Shown: piece after piece, positions 12,624 to 24,099 of the stretch
Position numbering within the stretch: position 1 is the stretch's first letter
Layout: each line of letters opens with the position of its first letter
From: Cheiracanthium punctorium
Taxonomy: Eukaryota; Arthropoda; Arachnida; Araneae; Cheiracanthiidae
Reading direction: 5' to 3'
Assembly (NCBI GenBank): GCA_038373885.1
Contig: JAWZYV010015814.1
Location: forward strand, 62,001 to 126,000
Length of the DNA stretch: 64,000 bases
Notes under the pieces: model-generated
What the model was told of the DNA's origin: nothing
The model's database searches: none
Seen by the model: only the letters and a program-made list of their open reading frames with translations
Translations under genes and position numbers: made by a program

Positions 12624-12716
12624 CTCCTCAGCCTTGGCGATCGCCAACCCGACAACTTCTTTCACCAGGCTCGTTGCCATCTCTTTCACATCTTCCGGGG
12701 CGTCGTCGAACTTGAT
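12624..12716 (-). CDS. Exon G: helix 4 of the AKAP-like scaffold
   Basis: Exon of 93 bp (31 codons), acceptor ATTTTCCAG, strong donor GAG|GTGAGA. It reads IKFDDAPEDVKEM, then a helix ATSLVKEVVGLAIAKAEE. A, LV, VV, A fit the RII-binding spacing, and the hydrophobic face continues with AI and A, as in several characterised RII helices. It is paralogous to exon D (gap-free over 26 residues) and follows a QIDTV linker exon just as D does. It is symmetric and the most 3' exon recognised; the 12.6 kb below it gave no further convincing exon, so the 3' end of the gene probably lies beyond the window. Confidence 0.86.
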
Positions 12717-13903
12717 CTGGAAAATTGTAAATAAATCCCGGTGATTATAATGAGGACACGACGCACAGGATTTTCACATGTACATATATTTTAATGAGAG
12801 CTCGATTGAGGGATGACATCTCTTTACGTGGCTTTCAATTAGAAATGATGAGGCGCACGCAGGTTTAAATCAGGAGACAGAGAGAAATAAATTAGACGCC
12901 CTTTATTTTTAATTTAATTTGGACTCACAAGCATGAGAACGAGAGTCGTGTGAATGCGCGATGGTTTAAATGGGGTTACCAGGGACGAGGGTCAGTTGCA
13001 CACGCGCCAACAACCATCCATCAAATCGAGGGACGAGTTGCACCGGAATCCTTATCTTGCTCCCCCCCCCCCGCGAAAATATGCTACCGCTGGCCCTTTG
13101 CGAGTGCGCTGCTGGCCCTGTCATCTTTGTAGGGGCCCCCTCGAAAATGGGCTACCGCTGACCCTTTGCGAGACCGCAGGGTTCCCCCATGATTGCCCCC
13201 CTCCCCACCATTTCGCGGATGCAACTCGCCCGTGGATTAAGTTCATCACCGATGCAACTCACCCGTTTCTCGCTTCGCCCGGTGTACCTAACCCATTCCC
13301 GTTACCATACAGTCCACGGGCTGGATTCGTTCCGCCAAGGCTTTTGATCCGGATCGCTGAAAATATCAAACCCCGTATAAAACAAATAAACTACTCAAAA
13401 TCCCGTATAAATCCCAATTATACGGCCTGCGACTTCACTAACGTCCTGAAGTTTGGTCCCTGATTTCGCTAGCATCCTAATGTTTGGCCCCCAACTTTTC
13501 AAAGGTTTTGCCCATACCTGCCGTAGGGGAAAATAGAACAATGCCAGGGAAACTTTGTACCGACAGACCACTCTCATAGGTGAACAACTCCGTCATTGCG
13601 AACACTGCATGACAGTCCCAGCTAAGCTACATGGACCTAACATAAACGTGAGTTGAAAAAAATTAATATTTTCATTGAATATAAGTAGGATTGACAATTT
13701 CTAGCCGCATACAGAAGATATCGCCAAGAAGGGCTTACTTTCGGGAACTTACTTTTTAGTGCTGAACTTGACGATATTTTGCCATAAACGGCCAATAACA
13801 AAATAAATGGCCAAAATAGGGTATGGTCAATGGGATGGGGACACCCTAATGAAGTTTTGTCCCGAATCACCTAAACTCTATTTGCCGCATTGATGGAGAG
13901 AAA

Positions 13904-15656
13904 TCTATATAAATAAAATTAGACTTTTGTCTGTACATTTCTTGGAATTCAAAAATTTTGCGATTTCTATCCGTTTCAAGCACCCGGGAATCCGATGCGA
14001 CCATCAAAAATAAGTTTGTCTGTCTGTCATTCTGTCACTCTGTCCGTGACGCTTTTTTTGTTCTATCACGTTCATTGTAAGCATCACGTAAAAACGGCTG
14101 AAGCGAATGATATGAAATTGGGTGTCATGATAGGTGGTCACTCAACTTAAAACATAGGCGTCGAATTTTTAAAAAATCTTGATTAGATTTTCAGATTTTG
14201 CGAAAATCGTTTCAAACTGCGTAAATTTGTGTTCAAGCATCACGTAAAAACGACTGAAGCGAATGATATGAAATTGGGTGTCATGATAGGTAATCACTCA
14301 ACTTAAAACATAGGCGTCGAATTTTAAAAAAATCTTGATTAGATTTTCAGATTTTGCGAAAATCGTTTCAAACTGCGTAAATTTGTGTTCAAGCATCACG
14401 TAAAAACGACTGAAGCGAATGATATGAAATTGGGTGTCATGATAGGTAATCACTCAACTTAAAACATAGGCGTCGAATTTTAAAAAAATCTTGATTAGAT
14501 TTTCAGATTTTGCGAAAATCGTTTCAAACTGCGTAAATTTGTGTTCAAGCATCACGTAAAAACGACTGAAGCGGATGATATGAAATTGGGTGCCATGATA
14601 GGTGGTCACTCAACTTAAAACATAGGCGTCGAATTTTAAAAAAAATCTTGATTGGAATTGAGATTTTGCGAAAATCCTTTCAAACTGCGTAAATTTGTGT
14701 TCAAGTATCACGTAAAAACGACTGAAGCGAATGATATGAAATTAGGTGTCATGATAGGTGGTCACTCAACTTAAAACATAGGTGTCGAATTAAAAAAAAA
14801 ATCTTGATAAGATTTTGAGATTTTGCGAAAATTGTTTCAAACTGCGTATTGTGTTCGCACATCACGTAATAACTGCAAAGGTGAAAAAATGGTATTTGGT
14901 GAAATGATAGGTGATCACCTTAAACTATAAGCATCTAAAAAAAACCGATCAGATTTTGGGAAACTGAGTGAAATTTTGTTCACGCATTACCTAATAACGA
15001 CTAAAGCGAATGATATGAAATTCGGTCACATGATAGGTTGTTGCTCAACATAAAGTATAGGTGTCCAATTTTTTAAACATTTTTATTAGATTTTGTGAAA
15101 ATTCTCCCAAAATGCGGTTATATTTTTTCAAGCATCACGTAATAAAGACTAATACGAATGATACGAAATTTAGTGATATGATAGGTAGTTGCTAATCTTA
15201 ATTTATAGGCGTTGAATTTTTAAAATATTTTGATTACATTTTGAGATTTTGCGAAAATCGTTTTAAAATGCTGAAAATTTGTTCCAGCATCCCGAAATAA
15301 AGATTGCAGGAAATGAAACGAATTTGGTTGACAGGATAGGTTGTCACTCAACTTAAATTCTAGGCTTCCATTTTTTCAAAATGTTGATTGAATTTTTAGA
15401 TTTTGCGAAAATTATTTCAATATGCGTCAATATTCGTTCGCGCATCACATAATTACGACTAATGCGAATGAAATGATATTACTTAGTTACCCTCTAACCT
15501 GTAATATTTTAACAATACATAAAAATTATAACTTCGCTGTCTTTACTTTGGCAACATACTACATCCATTCTGTGTACTCATACAATGCTGACGAAAGATA
15601 TTGCTTTTTTGGAAATTTGCTTTCACTAACCCGTCGAGGACGGGTACTTCAGCTAG
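13904..15656 (+). mobile_element. Helitron-like element with internal minisatellite
   Basis: The 5' end TCTATATAAATAAAATTAG and the 3' end (hairpin CCCGTC-gag-GACGGG at 15630-15644, then TACTTCAGCTAG) are the hallmarks of non-autonomous Helitron/Helentron elements. A T follows the CTAG end. There is no Rep or helicase frame. Nearly all of the body is the 155-bp tandem array at 14083-15440. Confidence 0.75.
14083..15450 (+). repeat. 155-bp minisatellite, about ten units
   Basis: Units start at about 14083, 14238, 14393, 14549, 14705, 14857, 14984, 15134, 15286 and 15440, each with GCATCACGTAAAAACGACTG or a variant, ATGATATGAAATT, ACTCAACTTAAA and TTTTGCGAAAATC. Units 1-4 are nearly identical and later ones increasingly diverged, pointing to recent expansion at the 5' side. 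Confidence 0.9.
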
Positions 15657-16249
15657 TGATAAATAAAATGTTATTCACAGTTATAATCCCTTCGTGAATT
15701 TTGACCTAACCTGAACTATCTCTTTTAGAAGCTTTTTTTTTTCCTAACAGCTTTTAAAACAAAATTTTTTAATTCATGAATTCTCGGACAATTTTACGTT
15801 TAAGAAAATTTCAATTTTCAATCTTTCTCATTAGGGTAGGGGTAGCTTTAGCGCCTCAGGTCCGTCTAGGTACTGTCTGTCGACCTCAAGAATAGCTCTC
15901 GCCAATGAGTTTATCCCAGTCTGTTGCCATGGTTGGAAACAATAAGTCTCATCCCATTTTCGATAGGGAAGAACCGAGAAGAAAAATGACATGAAATGTG
16001 AGGTTACCTTTCATTCCGCGAATTCCTCCCACGCTCAAATCCCCATTGGAAATGGAGAGGTCCATTTGCTACCGCGACCGCCACTAATCAGCCTTGTTGG
16101 CGGGAGTTATTCTTGTGATCGACAGACAGTGGTTGTGCCTGCGCTATTTAACAATTTTCGCTCCACCATTTTTTTATCGGACTGTTTCCTCCAAACACAC
16201 AATAATGCACGACATACGTAAGACTCAATTTGTGTGTATATATATATAC

Positions 16250-16408
16250 CAGGGCTCTTTTCTCCGAGCGCCTTCCTCTCTCGGGCTCTTTCTCCTCGTC
16301 GTCGTCCATCTTGAAGCTCCACTTCTTCTGGGGCGTCGCTGCGCCCTCCTCCTCGTCGGGGCTGGGCGGAGCGGACAGCACCGTGTCGATCTGAAAGCTC
16401 GGCAGACC
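16250..16408 (-). CDS. Exon F: second QIDTV/SPPSPDE linker of the AKAP-like scaffold
   Basis: Exon of 159 bp (53 codons). It starts GLPSFQIDTVLSAPPSPDEE after acceptor CGAAACAG, a near copy of the start of exon C. Then come EGAATPQKKWSF, an acidic run (KMDDDEEKEPE) and a basic run (RGRRSEKRAL). The mixed basic patch is unique among the exons and could interact with membrane, nucleic acid or a partner, but nothing shows which. The donor used is CTG|GTATAT, inside a TA microsatellite, and is weaker than the others, so the 3' edge is less sure than the 5' edge. The exon is in frame with exon G and is symmetric. Confidence 0.8.
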
Positions 16409-17001
16409 CTGTTTCGAACGACAATCATCCACAATAGTTTTTTTTTAACAAAAAGCACGACCTATCTCACGCATCAGAACAAACTTGTGGAAGAACTGAC
16501 TCCCGCATGGTGAATCTGAAATCATGTGTTTGGAGAACTCCTCCGCCCAATATGGTGATGTACCTATAGGCGGTCATGCACTGTACGAAAATGGTTTTTT
16601 CCAAAATCGATTATCTCGAATGCATTTAATAATCGAATAGAATTGATTCGGATAGCTTTATTCATTCATGCACATCACTATACTTAAGCCTATATTTTCA
16701 GAGAAGTTAGCGATTCATACTCTTTAAGAAGTGTATTAATGGCATTTTCAAACATTTTAGCTTTTATCTACTGAATCCAAGTCCTTTTTTTTTTGTATCT
16801 CCAAAAATTTTTCAAAAAATCAATACATTACTGAAAAATTGAGAAGTTCTGTCAATGCTTCTAATTTAGAAAAGATTTTAACAACTTATTATCAGAACAA
16901 AGTAAAAATTATTAAAAATAATTTTATTTCTGTTTACGTACTAGTGTAATTGGGGTAAAATGAGTATGCACACACACACACACATAGTTAGGCTTAATTA
17001 A

Positions 17002-17276
17002 CCCATTTATGCCTAGTGTCCCTTTTTTGGGACGGCATTTTCGCTATTAGTCGAAAATGTTATTTATTTTTCCTAGCCTTTATTCATGAGTATCGAGCCT
17101 CAACTCTACAAAATATTTTAACATGACCCAGTAGGATGTTGATATTTTGATTTTTATGCATAAAGATTTTAAAAGAAATTATCCCTTGTTCAAGAAGTTG
17201 ACATCCGAAATTTATCTATTATTTCTGTTATCAGTAAAAATCGAAGAAGTCGCAAAAATATCCAGGCACAAATGGG
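17002..17276 (-). mobile_element. piggyBac-like TTAA MITE, copy 1
   Basis: 275 bp flanked by TTAA (16998-17001 and 17277-17280), ends CCCATTTATGCCTAG and CCAGGCACAAATGGG. Interior words include CCCTTTTTTGGGACGGC and CTTGTTCAAGAAGTTGACAT. TTAA duplication with CCC-starting ends is typical of piggyBac. It lies opposite to copy 2, 508 bp away. Confidence 0.88.
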
Positions 17277-17784
17277 TTAATATTATGTTTCCAAATAGGC
17301 TTAGTAAATATTATGTTTCCAAAGGCTCCTTATATACTTTTTAAAGAATGTAAACCTTGCCTGCCAATGCCTAAAATTTTAGACTAAAAAAGAAATATCA
17401 TTCAAAAACAAACTATTTATATCTTAATCAAAGAGTAGTTTTGGAGATTGGAAACTGAACGAAAAATTAATCATAAGATTTGATCCTCACATAAGAACCA
17501 GACATTCCGAGTGAGTTAGATAAAAAAGTTTGTGTATGTATGTCAAAGCTAATAAATGACTTGTGTCAGCAAATATTTTCAATACATTATTCAATCATAC
17601 TGTCTTCATTTTTAAAAATCTGTAGATTTGATTGCAATTATCTCTTTTTTTATCCTTTTATTTGCCTCTAGGGTGGGGGCTCTAAAATGGTCGGGGCTTG
17701 TAGGCTAGAGCCCAGTACGCATATGGTTAGTCCGGTCTTGCCACAAGATGCAAAAAAAAAAAAAAAAAACCTCTAGTCCCTTAA

Positions 17785-18060
17785 CCCATTTGTGCCTGGA
17801 TATTTTTGCGACTTTCTTCGATTTTTACTGATAGCAGAAATAATAGATAAATTTCTCATGTCAACTTCTTGAACAAGGGATTATTTCTTTTAATATCATT
17901 ATGCATAAAAATCGAAATATCAACATCCTACTTGGTCATGTTAAAATATTTTGTAGAGTTGAGGCTCAATACTCATGAATAAAGGCTAGGAAAAATAAAT
18001 AACGTTTTCGACTAATAGCGAAAATGCCGTCCCAAAAAAGGGACGCTAGGCATAAATGGG
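17785..18060 (+). mobile_element. piggyBac-like TTAA MITE, copy 2
   Basis: 276 bp flanked by TTAA (17781-17784 and 18061-18064), ends CCCATTTGTGCCTGG and CTAGGCATAAATGGG. It is nearly identical to copy 1 but inverted relative to it, so a transcript through the intron could fold the two together. Confidence 0.9.
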
Positions 18061-18204
18061 TTAACCATATGTCTTAACAGTATTTCAATTGTACGTACAT
18101 TTGTACAGCTTTTGTATGTATTTTAAACATAAATGGTAACATCATTAATTTATCAAAAATTGGGCAATGGAGAACCTCATACATTATACCGATCACCATA
18201 CGGG

Positions 18205-18453
18205 TTATTCAATAATTCCACAGTCCGGGTAAAAAAGCATTGGAACTTTCTGAAGCTCCTCTAATAAATCTTCATCCATTTCATGATGCAGCAGCCACAA
18301 ACGTCCAAGCTTTTCCATGCAAAATCTCCAGATCTTCTTTTCGATTGCCATGCTTTTACATCGCCATGCATTAACTGAACGTGAGCGTTTTCCAGATCGA
18401 ACGAATGTAAAAGGTTTTTTTTTTTTTATCTCTCCATTATTAGCGCCAGGCAT
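18205..18453 (-). pseudogene. Possible relic coding fragment, unknown family
   Basis: An 82-codon minus-strand frame whose second half looks protein-like: SVNAWRCKSMAIEKKIWRFC, then LGRLWLLHHEMDEDLLEELQ, ending DCGIIE and a stop. It is rich in Trp, Leu and charged residues, unlike translated AT-rich intron. The first part runs into a poly-T tract, and no splice site joins it to the scaffold gene. It could be a fragment of a transposon protein or a retrocopy; the family is not recognised. Confidence 0.3.
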
Positions 18454-21400
18454 AAAAAGGAGGAGCCTTTTAATTTTTATTTAATGTTTCAGCGTACTTG
18501 ATGTATATTATGATGCACTTGAAAGAGCTCAAGGAGTAAGTACGTTGTAAGATTAAATAAAACTTTATATATCTCTTTAATCTTCCTCATTAGTATCTGG
18601 AACTAAAACTCAACAATAAAAAATAATGAATCCGCGGGATGAAAGGAAAAGGGATTAAACGTCGGGTAATCTAGGGAATTGGGTTCATGCGAGGGAGGGC
18701 TTATGGATATTTTCCCTAATGCAATAGCTGACGGATGCAGGAATATTGGACTTTCTCTTCAAGGCAAATAAAAATCACAACAACAACAATAATAATTTTA
18801 GGAAAAACGAGCGTTGTTCATCTACCATTCATGCATTTTAATTTACTTAACTATTTCAACAACTTGATATATTCTAATAACAAAAGATACTTTCAAGTAC
18901 ACAAAGAAAAACAAATGCACAAAATATGTAACAAGTATGCACAAAATAAGTAAATCTGTAAAAGTAATTTTTTTTAAATGTATATGTACATACATAAGTA
19001 GAAAATCCAGACGCATGTTGGCAGAACCATTCAGTGGTAAAATTTCCCTTCCCTTCACTTTTGTTCAATAATTTAGGTTCACACTTTCACTGATAGATAG
19101 CTCGAACGCTGAATTTTGATTCGTCTCTCAAGTGAAAAAAAAAATCGACCTAATGATAGCTCATAAAACTAGCATATTAGGAGAATCGTAATCTCAACGT
19201 ACCAGTGTATAACAGGAAAAATTGGAATCATGTACATCTGAAGTGTTTGCTGCACAGGAGGTAGCTCCATCCTACGGGAACTCGGAAATACTCGAACTAT
19301 CTTGTAGTAAAATAAAAAACTCTTTGCTACCAAATAATGTAGCTCCGGTCATTAGTTCTTGTGTTGCTAAAGACATGAAGCTGTCAGTCTCATTAGGCCC
19401 GTAGCTAGACGATTCGACTAGGGTCAGGGGGCAGAGCCCAGAATGGTTATGCGTTTTAAATTGTTTTCTCCCCCCCCCCACACACAGAGGTCTTTAATTG
19501 TATGAAAGCAAAATCTCTACATTGTAATGACAAAAATATTTCTCGCATCCCTCAAAAAGCTATAAATTTCACAATCGTCTCTTCTTGTATCCATCCCTTT
19601 TAAAATTTTCAATTTTTAATTTCAATCAATTTTTTTATTTTAACATTTTTAATTTTTCAAATCACTATTCTATCTATTCTGAAAATTTTGGGGGAGAGTG
19701 CTAAATTTTTCCGTATAGGGTGGCCAATATTTTTACATTGGGGGGGGGAGGCATTGCTCCCAAATGCACCCCCTTCGCCACGGACCAGTTGATTTCCCAG
19801 ATGTTTTTTTACAGTGTTTACGAAAATCGGAATAGTTGGTGCTACGTCATTTTTGCTGCAGAGCCTTCAATTGTTACACATAATTTACTAGTTGGAAAAT
19901 CATCCAAAATATATAAATTTCAACGTCTGAGTTCCAATCAATACGAGAAATTTGCAATGTCAATTACAACCAAATTACGATTACGTCGAATCCGTAATCA
20001 ATTTATCTGAAAACTGCAGCTGCTGATAAATGCAATCTATCAACCTCCCGTTTTAGACCGGGCTAGATCTGCTTTAATACTGGCTGAATGAATCATACTT
20101 TCCAATATTTGTTTCCCATTCTGTGCCAATACGCGGGAGCCTTTCAGTTTGTGCTTGTGTACTATCGCGACGATAAACCAAATCTCTACTGCAATATATA
20201 TTGGTTCCAATCTTCACAGAAACGGTCAAAATGTTTCGATTTCCACTGGTGAAAAAATGAAGACTCAAATGGATTGAAAACGACAAAACCACTTACGGCC
20301 TTTTTTAAACAAAATTAGTCATTATTAGTTTACTTCATTTTATGAATGTTAATAATGCGTTAGTTGAATAATTCTAAGCTTATTTTAGAAGAGCATGGGA
20401 ATTTACAAACTGTTGCCACTTTATGTTTCGAAACTGGGGACAACCTATTGATTTGTCCCCAATCTCTTCGTTCAAAAATCTGGTCGGTACTTTTCCGCTA
20501 TACGCCCCCAGCCAAATTTGGCATTTTTTTTTTTTTTCCGCCGCCAAGTAGCAAGTAGCTACGATGTTTTTGGGGGCGATTTTTCTGTGTCCCCAAATAC
20601 CTACAGGATATTTAGTTAGCATTTAACATTTTCAATGCCTTCAAAACAAACATTTTAACACAAAATACAAAATTAAAAATATAAAGAAACCATAACTTTA
20701 GAAATACCTAGATTGCTCATCCAATGTTCCTAATCGTGTACTTTTTGTTGCCAAAAGCGCACCCCATTTCTGCCACTATCATGGCTGCCGTCGATGTAAA
20801 ATAGAACATTCGTTGCAATACTTCAGAAAAATAAATAAGTTCGGGGGAAAATATTTCGATACGAGTACTTTTTAAAATACAGATCGTACTAAAATGATTG
20901 AAAATACCATTATAATTTAAGTTATTGCCAATCTGCTCATGCGCATGCCACTATCATGGCTGCCATTTGGAGGCAACAAGTTTTCTCTCGTTATACTCAA
21001 TCTAGAGATTCCTATATCTATGAAATAAACAGATTCACCACTACATATGACAAAATTTAATGGACGTTAAATCCTTACATCAACAATAAATAGAACGTAT
21101 TACTTTTCTAGAAGTAAAAGGATAATTTTCAAACCAATTAGCATTTTAAATATCGACGCTACATCTGCAATACCCCAATTTACATTTCCGAACAATACGA
21201 CAGTTAAATTACCTACGGGAAATTTTTTGGACCAAGTTAATTTACTCGCCGAGCATCTACAAGGATTTTTTAATGCTGTACTCAATACATTCGGCATTTT
21301 CAGGTCTGGTTACCACATAAAAACGTCGCCAAGTTTCGTCTTTCACTATCGAAAAAAAAAAAAAAAAAATCTCTAAATTTGACTCGGGTGCGCATAACGG

Positions 21401-21528
21401 AAAAATACCGTCTGGTCACCTTACCTCATAACCCCTCAATTTAGAGAGAAACGCTCTGGCTACACAGATTTATCAGTTGAGTTTCTCGCACAACAAAAGG
21501 ACTTAAAATATCTCGTCCCTTTTGTTAT

Positions 21529-22029
21529 CCCTTTAGAGCTCAGTGATCCCACTCTGGGAACATCCAACTCTGACATTTTGACTGTTGCCAGTCACGAAGA
21601 ATAGATTTGACTTCTATAAAAATAGTTGCGGGTGACCTAGCTCCACGAGAACCCTTTACTTTTTAGCACGTCCGTTCCCGTCAAAAAAGGGTCACGATTC
21701 TTTTTAATAGCACAGACATCTGCTGAAAAATGGAAAAACGCGAGAACAGCTGGATCGATGGCCCCATGCTGAAAAAAGGGCAGCCGTTGCCATCGCTCGA
21801 CTTAACGACCAGCAAGAGGGCGGACGATCGAAACGTTCATCTCGAGCCACAGATCGAGAGACCCTTTTGTGACGCGCTCGCGCACAGCCAGCTGCGTCAA
21901 AAAAGGGTCTTTAGATCTGTGGCTCGCGATGAACGTTTCGATCGTCCGCCCTCTTGCGGGTCGTTCAGTCGAGCGATGGCAACGGCTGCCCCTTTTTTCG
22001 GCATTGGGAAAGGGTTGCGCCTCAAAGGG
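21529..22029. mobile_element. Foldback TTAA-family element, 501 bp, flanked by TTAT
   Basis: The ends CCCTTTAGAGCTCAGTG and (inverted) CCCTTTGAGGCGCAACC are flanked by TTAT on both sides (21525-21528 and 22030-22033). The inner half is a long palindrome: GGGCAGCCGTTGCCATCGCT, AGGGCGGACGATCGAAACGT and CCACAGATC recur inverted, centred near 21885. Relatives at 50582-50890, 55892-56050 and 59920-60199 use TTAA. The small frame across it is palindrome-derived. It lies 138 bp beyond the exon E donor. Confidence 0.82.
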
Positions 22030-22167
22030 TTATCGACAGAGATAAAATCACAAAATAAAAATAACAAAAGCCTTTCTAGAAAATACGAAAGAAATATAAA
22101 AAGAAGCATACAGAGATGAAGGAGCAAAGGAGAGAAAGAAAACAACAACAACAGTAAAATAAAATAC

Positions 22168-22428
22168 CGGAAAGCTCAGTCCGGATAATTCGTTCTCCAG
22201 TTTCTCCTCTGCCGTCTCCGAAGCTTTGGTGATGACCTCCTGCACCACCTTTTCCGCCGCGGCTCGAATTTCGGATTCGTCGATGGCTTCTTTTTCTTCC
22301 TTTGCCGGTTCGGGTGCCGGATCCGGATCGGCAGAGCGGGAGGTGGAAGGGGACTGGACGACCGGTTCCGAAGACTCTTGCTCTTCATCTTCCTCGTCGT
22401 CTTCGGGAAGACCAGCGAACTGCAGTTT
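22168..22428 (-). CDS. Exon E: acidic linker plus helix 3 of the AKAP-like scaffold
   Basis: Longest exon here, 261 bp (87 codons), GC-rich against AT-rich introns, acceptor CTTTCCCAG, donor CCG|GTATTT. Residues 1-20 are strongly acidic (GLPEDDEEDEEQESS). Residues 21-45 are Ser/Pro/Ala-rich (VVQSPSTSRSADPDPAPEPA). IDESEI then leads into a helix with AEKVVQEVITKASETAEEK at about 58-76, which fits the RII-binding spacing (A, VV, VI, A) and resembles in layout the helices of known dual-specificity AKAPs. LENELSGLSFP follows. The IDESEI lead-in echoes IDESDI of exon C. The donor lies about 140 bp from a 501-bp foldback transposon in the downstream intron. The exon is symmetric and is the best-supported of the set. 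Confidence 0.9.
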
Positions 22429-23559
22429 CTGGGAAAGGGATGAAAAGAGAGTGATATAAAAGGACGCGCATAATTTTTTAATTTTTTTTTAAAATCAGGA
22501 AGTTTCTCCTGTTAAAACTACTTTTTTTAAATAATTTTTTTAACTAACTTTTTTTTTTTTAAAGTTATTTCATTGTACGAAGCAAAGGAAGTATTGTCAG
22601 AGAGAAAAAAATTCGTACTAAAATTTTGACGAAGAAATCGATCGTGTCCATTCCTGAATTTAAGTTCCTAAGAATTTTCTGCACGTATCTATATTGATGC
22701 GCGATCCATTTTGGCCAACGGTGAATCTCTTTCGACCCGTTTTGACACGACGCCTGCACGTAGGTATGTATAGTATTAAAAACTCAGATTGTTTAACCCT
22801 CTTATTCCCACTACAAAAAATTCCCAAGCAAAAAAAAAAAAAAAAAAAAAGAAAAGAAAAAAAAAACTTTTTCGTTGATAGGCCGTTCTTTTAAGTCAAA
22901 TAACGTAAGTGTAATAAAAAATTGTGAAAAAAAGTTATTTTTTATCTGTTTATTCAATCGTAGCACCGCGAATTTAAGGCTCTTCTAAGCATTATAATTG
23001 AAACTTAAAAAAATATTTTGTATCTAGTGTAAAAGCATATATTTTCTTACATATAAATGGCAATTATTAATTTTTCTTCATAATAAATACTATTACTAAA
23101 ATAGTAGAAAAACTTGATAGTAGAACACGTTGCAAGCAGAACAAAAGAGTTATAAACATGTTGCTTCTAAAATATTTTAATATTTTTTATCCATTAATTC
23201 TGGTATCTGTGGATCCAAACTGCGACTGTTATAAATTAAAGGTACAGTTAACAGTTTTATGACTTCAAAATTACATTTCAAAACATTTTTCCTGTAAAAA
23301 AATAACGTTTAAAGGATGGTATAGCATATTTGCTAACAAGCGCATAAAAGCGTTAAAGCCCCCGTAAACAAATGTTCTCTTAATTTCATATTTATGCATT
23401 TTTATTTTACGAGTTTAAGAACGCATGAAATTACTTCGGTGTTGTTGTTGTTGTGTTGGAACATGTATTCGGATTTGTGTGCTTGATCACAAGGAATCGC
23501 TTATAAATCCACGTCAAAGAAAGGACCAACACAAGAGGGGGCAAATGCCTTGGGGGAGG

Positions 23560-23728
23560 ACTTTTCTGGGTATCTAGCGCGTATTCACGTTACATCTGGC
23601 GAAAACCGCCCAAAACTCCAGAGCGCTAGACCGACGGCCGGCCCCGCGAGAGGACAGGGCCCTGTTCCTCCACTTGAGCCATCTCCCAATGTCAGTGGCT
23701 TTAACCACTGTGCTACACATTGGTTTAC
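23560..23728 (-). mobile_element. tRNA-derived SINE, family 3
   Basis: The minus strand starts with a tRNA-like head (TGTAGCACAGTGGTTAAAGC, a box A form). The body runs through GGCCCTGTCC to GGGCGGTTTTCGCC. The body matches 25955-26065 (AAACCGCCCAAAGCTCCAGA). The box B is not clear. Confidence 0.5.
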
Positions 23729-23823
23729 TTCGGTGTTCGTTTAATTACGGAATTTAACAATATAAGGAGGGCTGTGACAAGAATGCAGCGACACTATCTT
23801 CAAAATGCGTACGCTGCTCTTAA

Positions 23824-24099
23824 CCCATTCGTGCCTGGATATTTTTGCGACTTTCTTCGATTTTTGCTAACACCTGCAGTAATTAATAAATTTCTGATGT
23901 CAACTTTTTGAACAAGGGATGATTTCATTTAAAATCATTATGTATAAAAATTGAAATGTCAACATCCTACTTGGCCATATTAAAATATTTTGTGGAATTG
24001 AGGTTCAGTACTCGCGAATAAAGGCTAGGAAAAATTAATAAAGTTTTCGACTGATAGCGAAAATGCCGTCCCGAAAAAGGGACGCTAGGCATAAATGGG
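23824..24099 (+). mobile_element. piggyBac-like TTAA MITE, copy 3
   Basis: 276 bp flanked by TTAA (23820-23823 and 24100-24103), ends CCCATTCGTGCCTGG and CTAGGCATAAATGGG. Somewhat more diverged than copies 1 and 2. Confidence 0.88.

Larger units (their letters stand above)
12717..16249 (-). other. Intron F-G
   Basis: 3533 bp. 12900-13480 is GC-rich, mosaic, low-complexity sequence; its long plus-strand frame has no recognisable protein. 13340-13470 matches 34690-34810 (CCCGTATAAA, AATTATACGGCC, CGCTAACATCCTGAAG-like words), so it is a dispersed repeat. 13665-13800 is the GATATCGCC repeat. 13904-15656 is Helitron-like. 15660-16249 shows nothing recognisable. Confidence 0.7.
16409..22167 (-). 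other. Intron E-F
   Basis: 5759 bp. It holds the inverted pair of TTAA MITEs (17002-17276 and 17785-18060), a possible relic frame (18205-18453) and the TTAT foldback element. 18500-21500 is AT-rich with homopolymers; CTATCATGGCTGCC occurs twice (about 20783 and 20953). 20370-20620 has GGGGAC/GTCCCC words without further structure. Confidence 0.7.

Noticed and set aside
12954..13463. Longest frame of the window (169 codons, plus strand)
   Set aside because: Pro/His/Arg-rich translation of GC-rich mosaic repeat, with poly-C in the middle; adjacent frames are open too, and part matches the dispersed repeat at 34.7 kb.
14083..15450. CRISPR-like array
   Set aside because: Units are about 155 bp, head to tail, without unique spacers, inside a eukaryotic Helitron-like element.
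16107..16458. Alternative minus-strand frames overlapping exon F
   Set aside because: Only the frame with QIDTV and PPSPDE joins exons E and G in phase and matches exon C; the Arg-rich frames are shadows.
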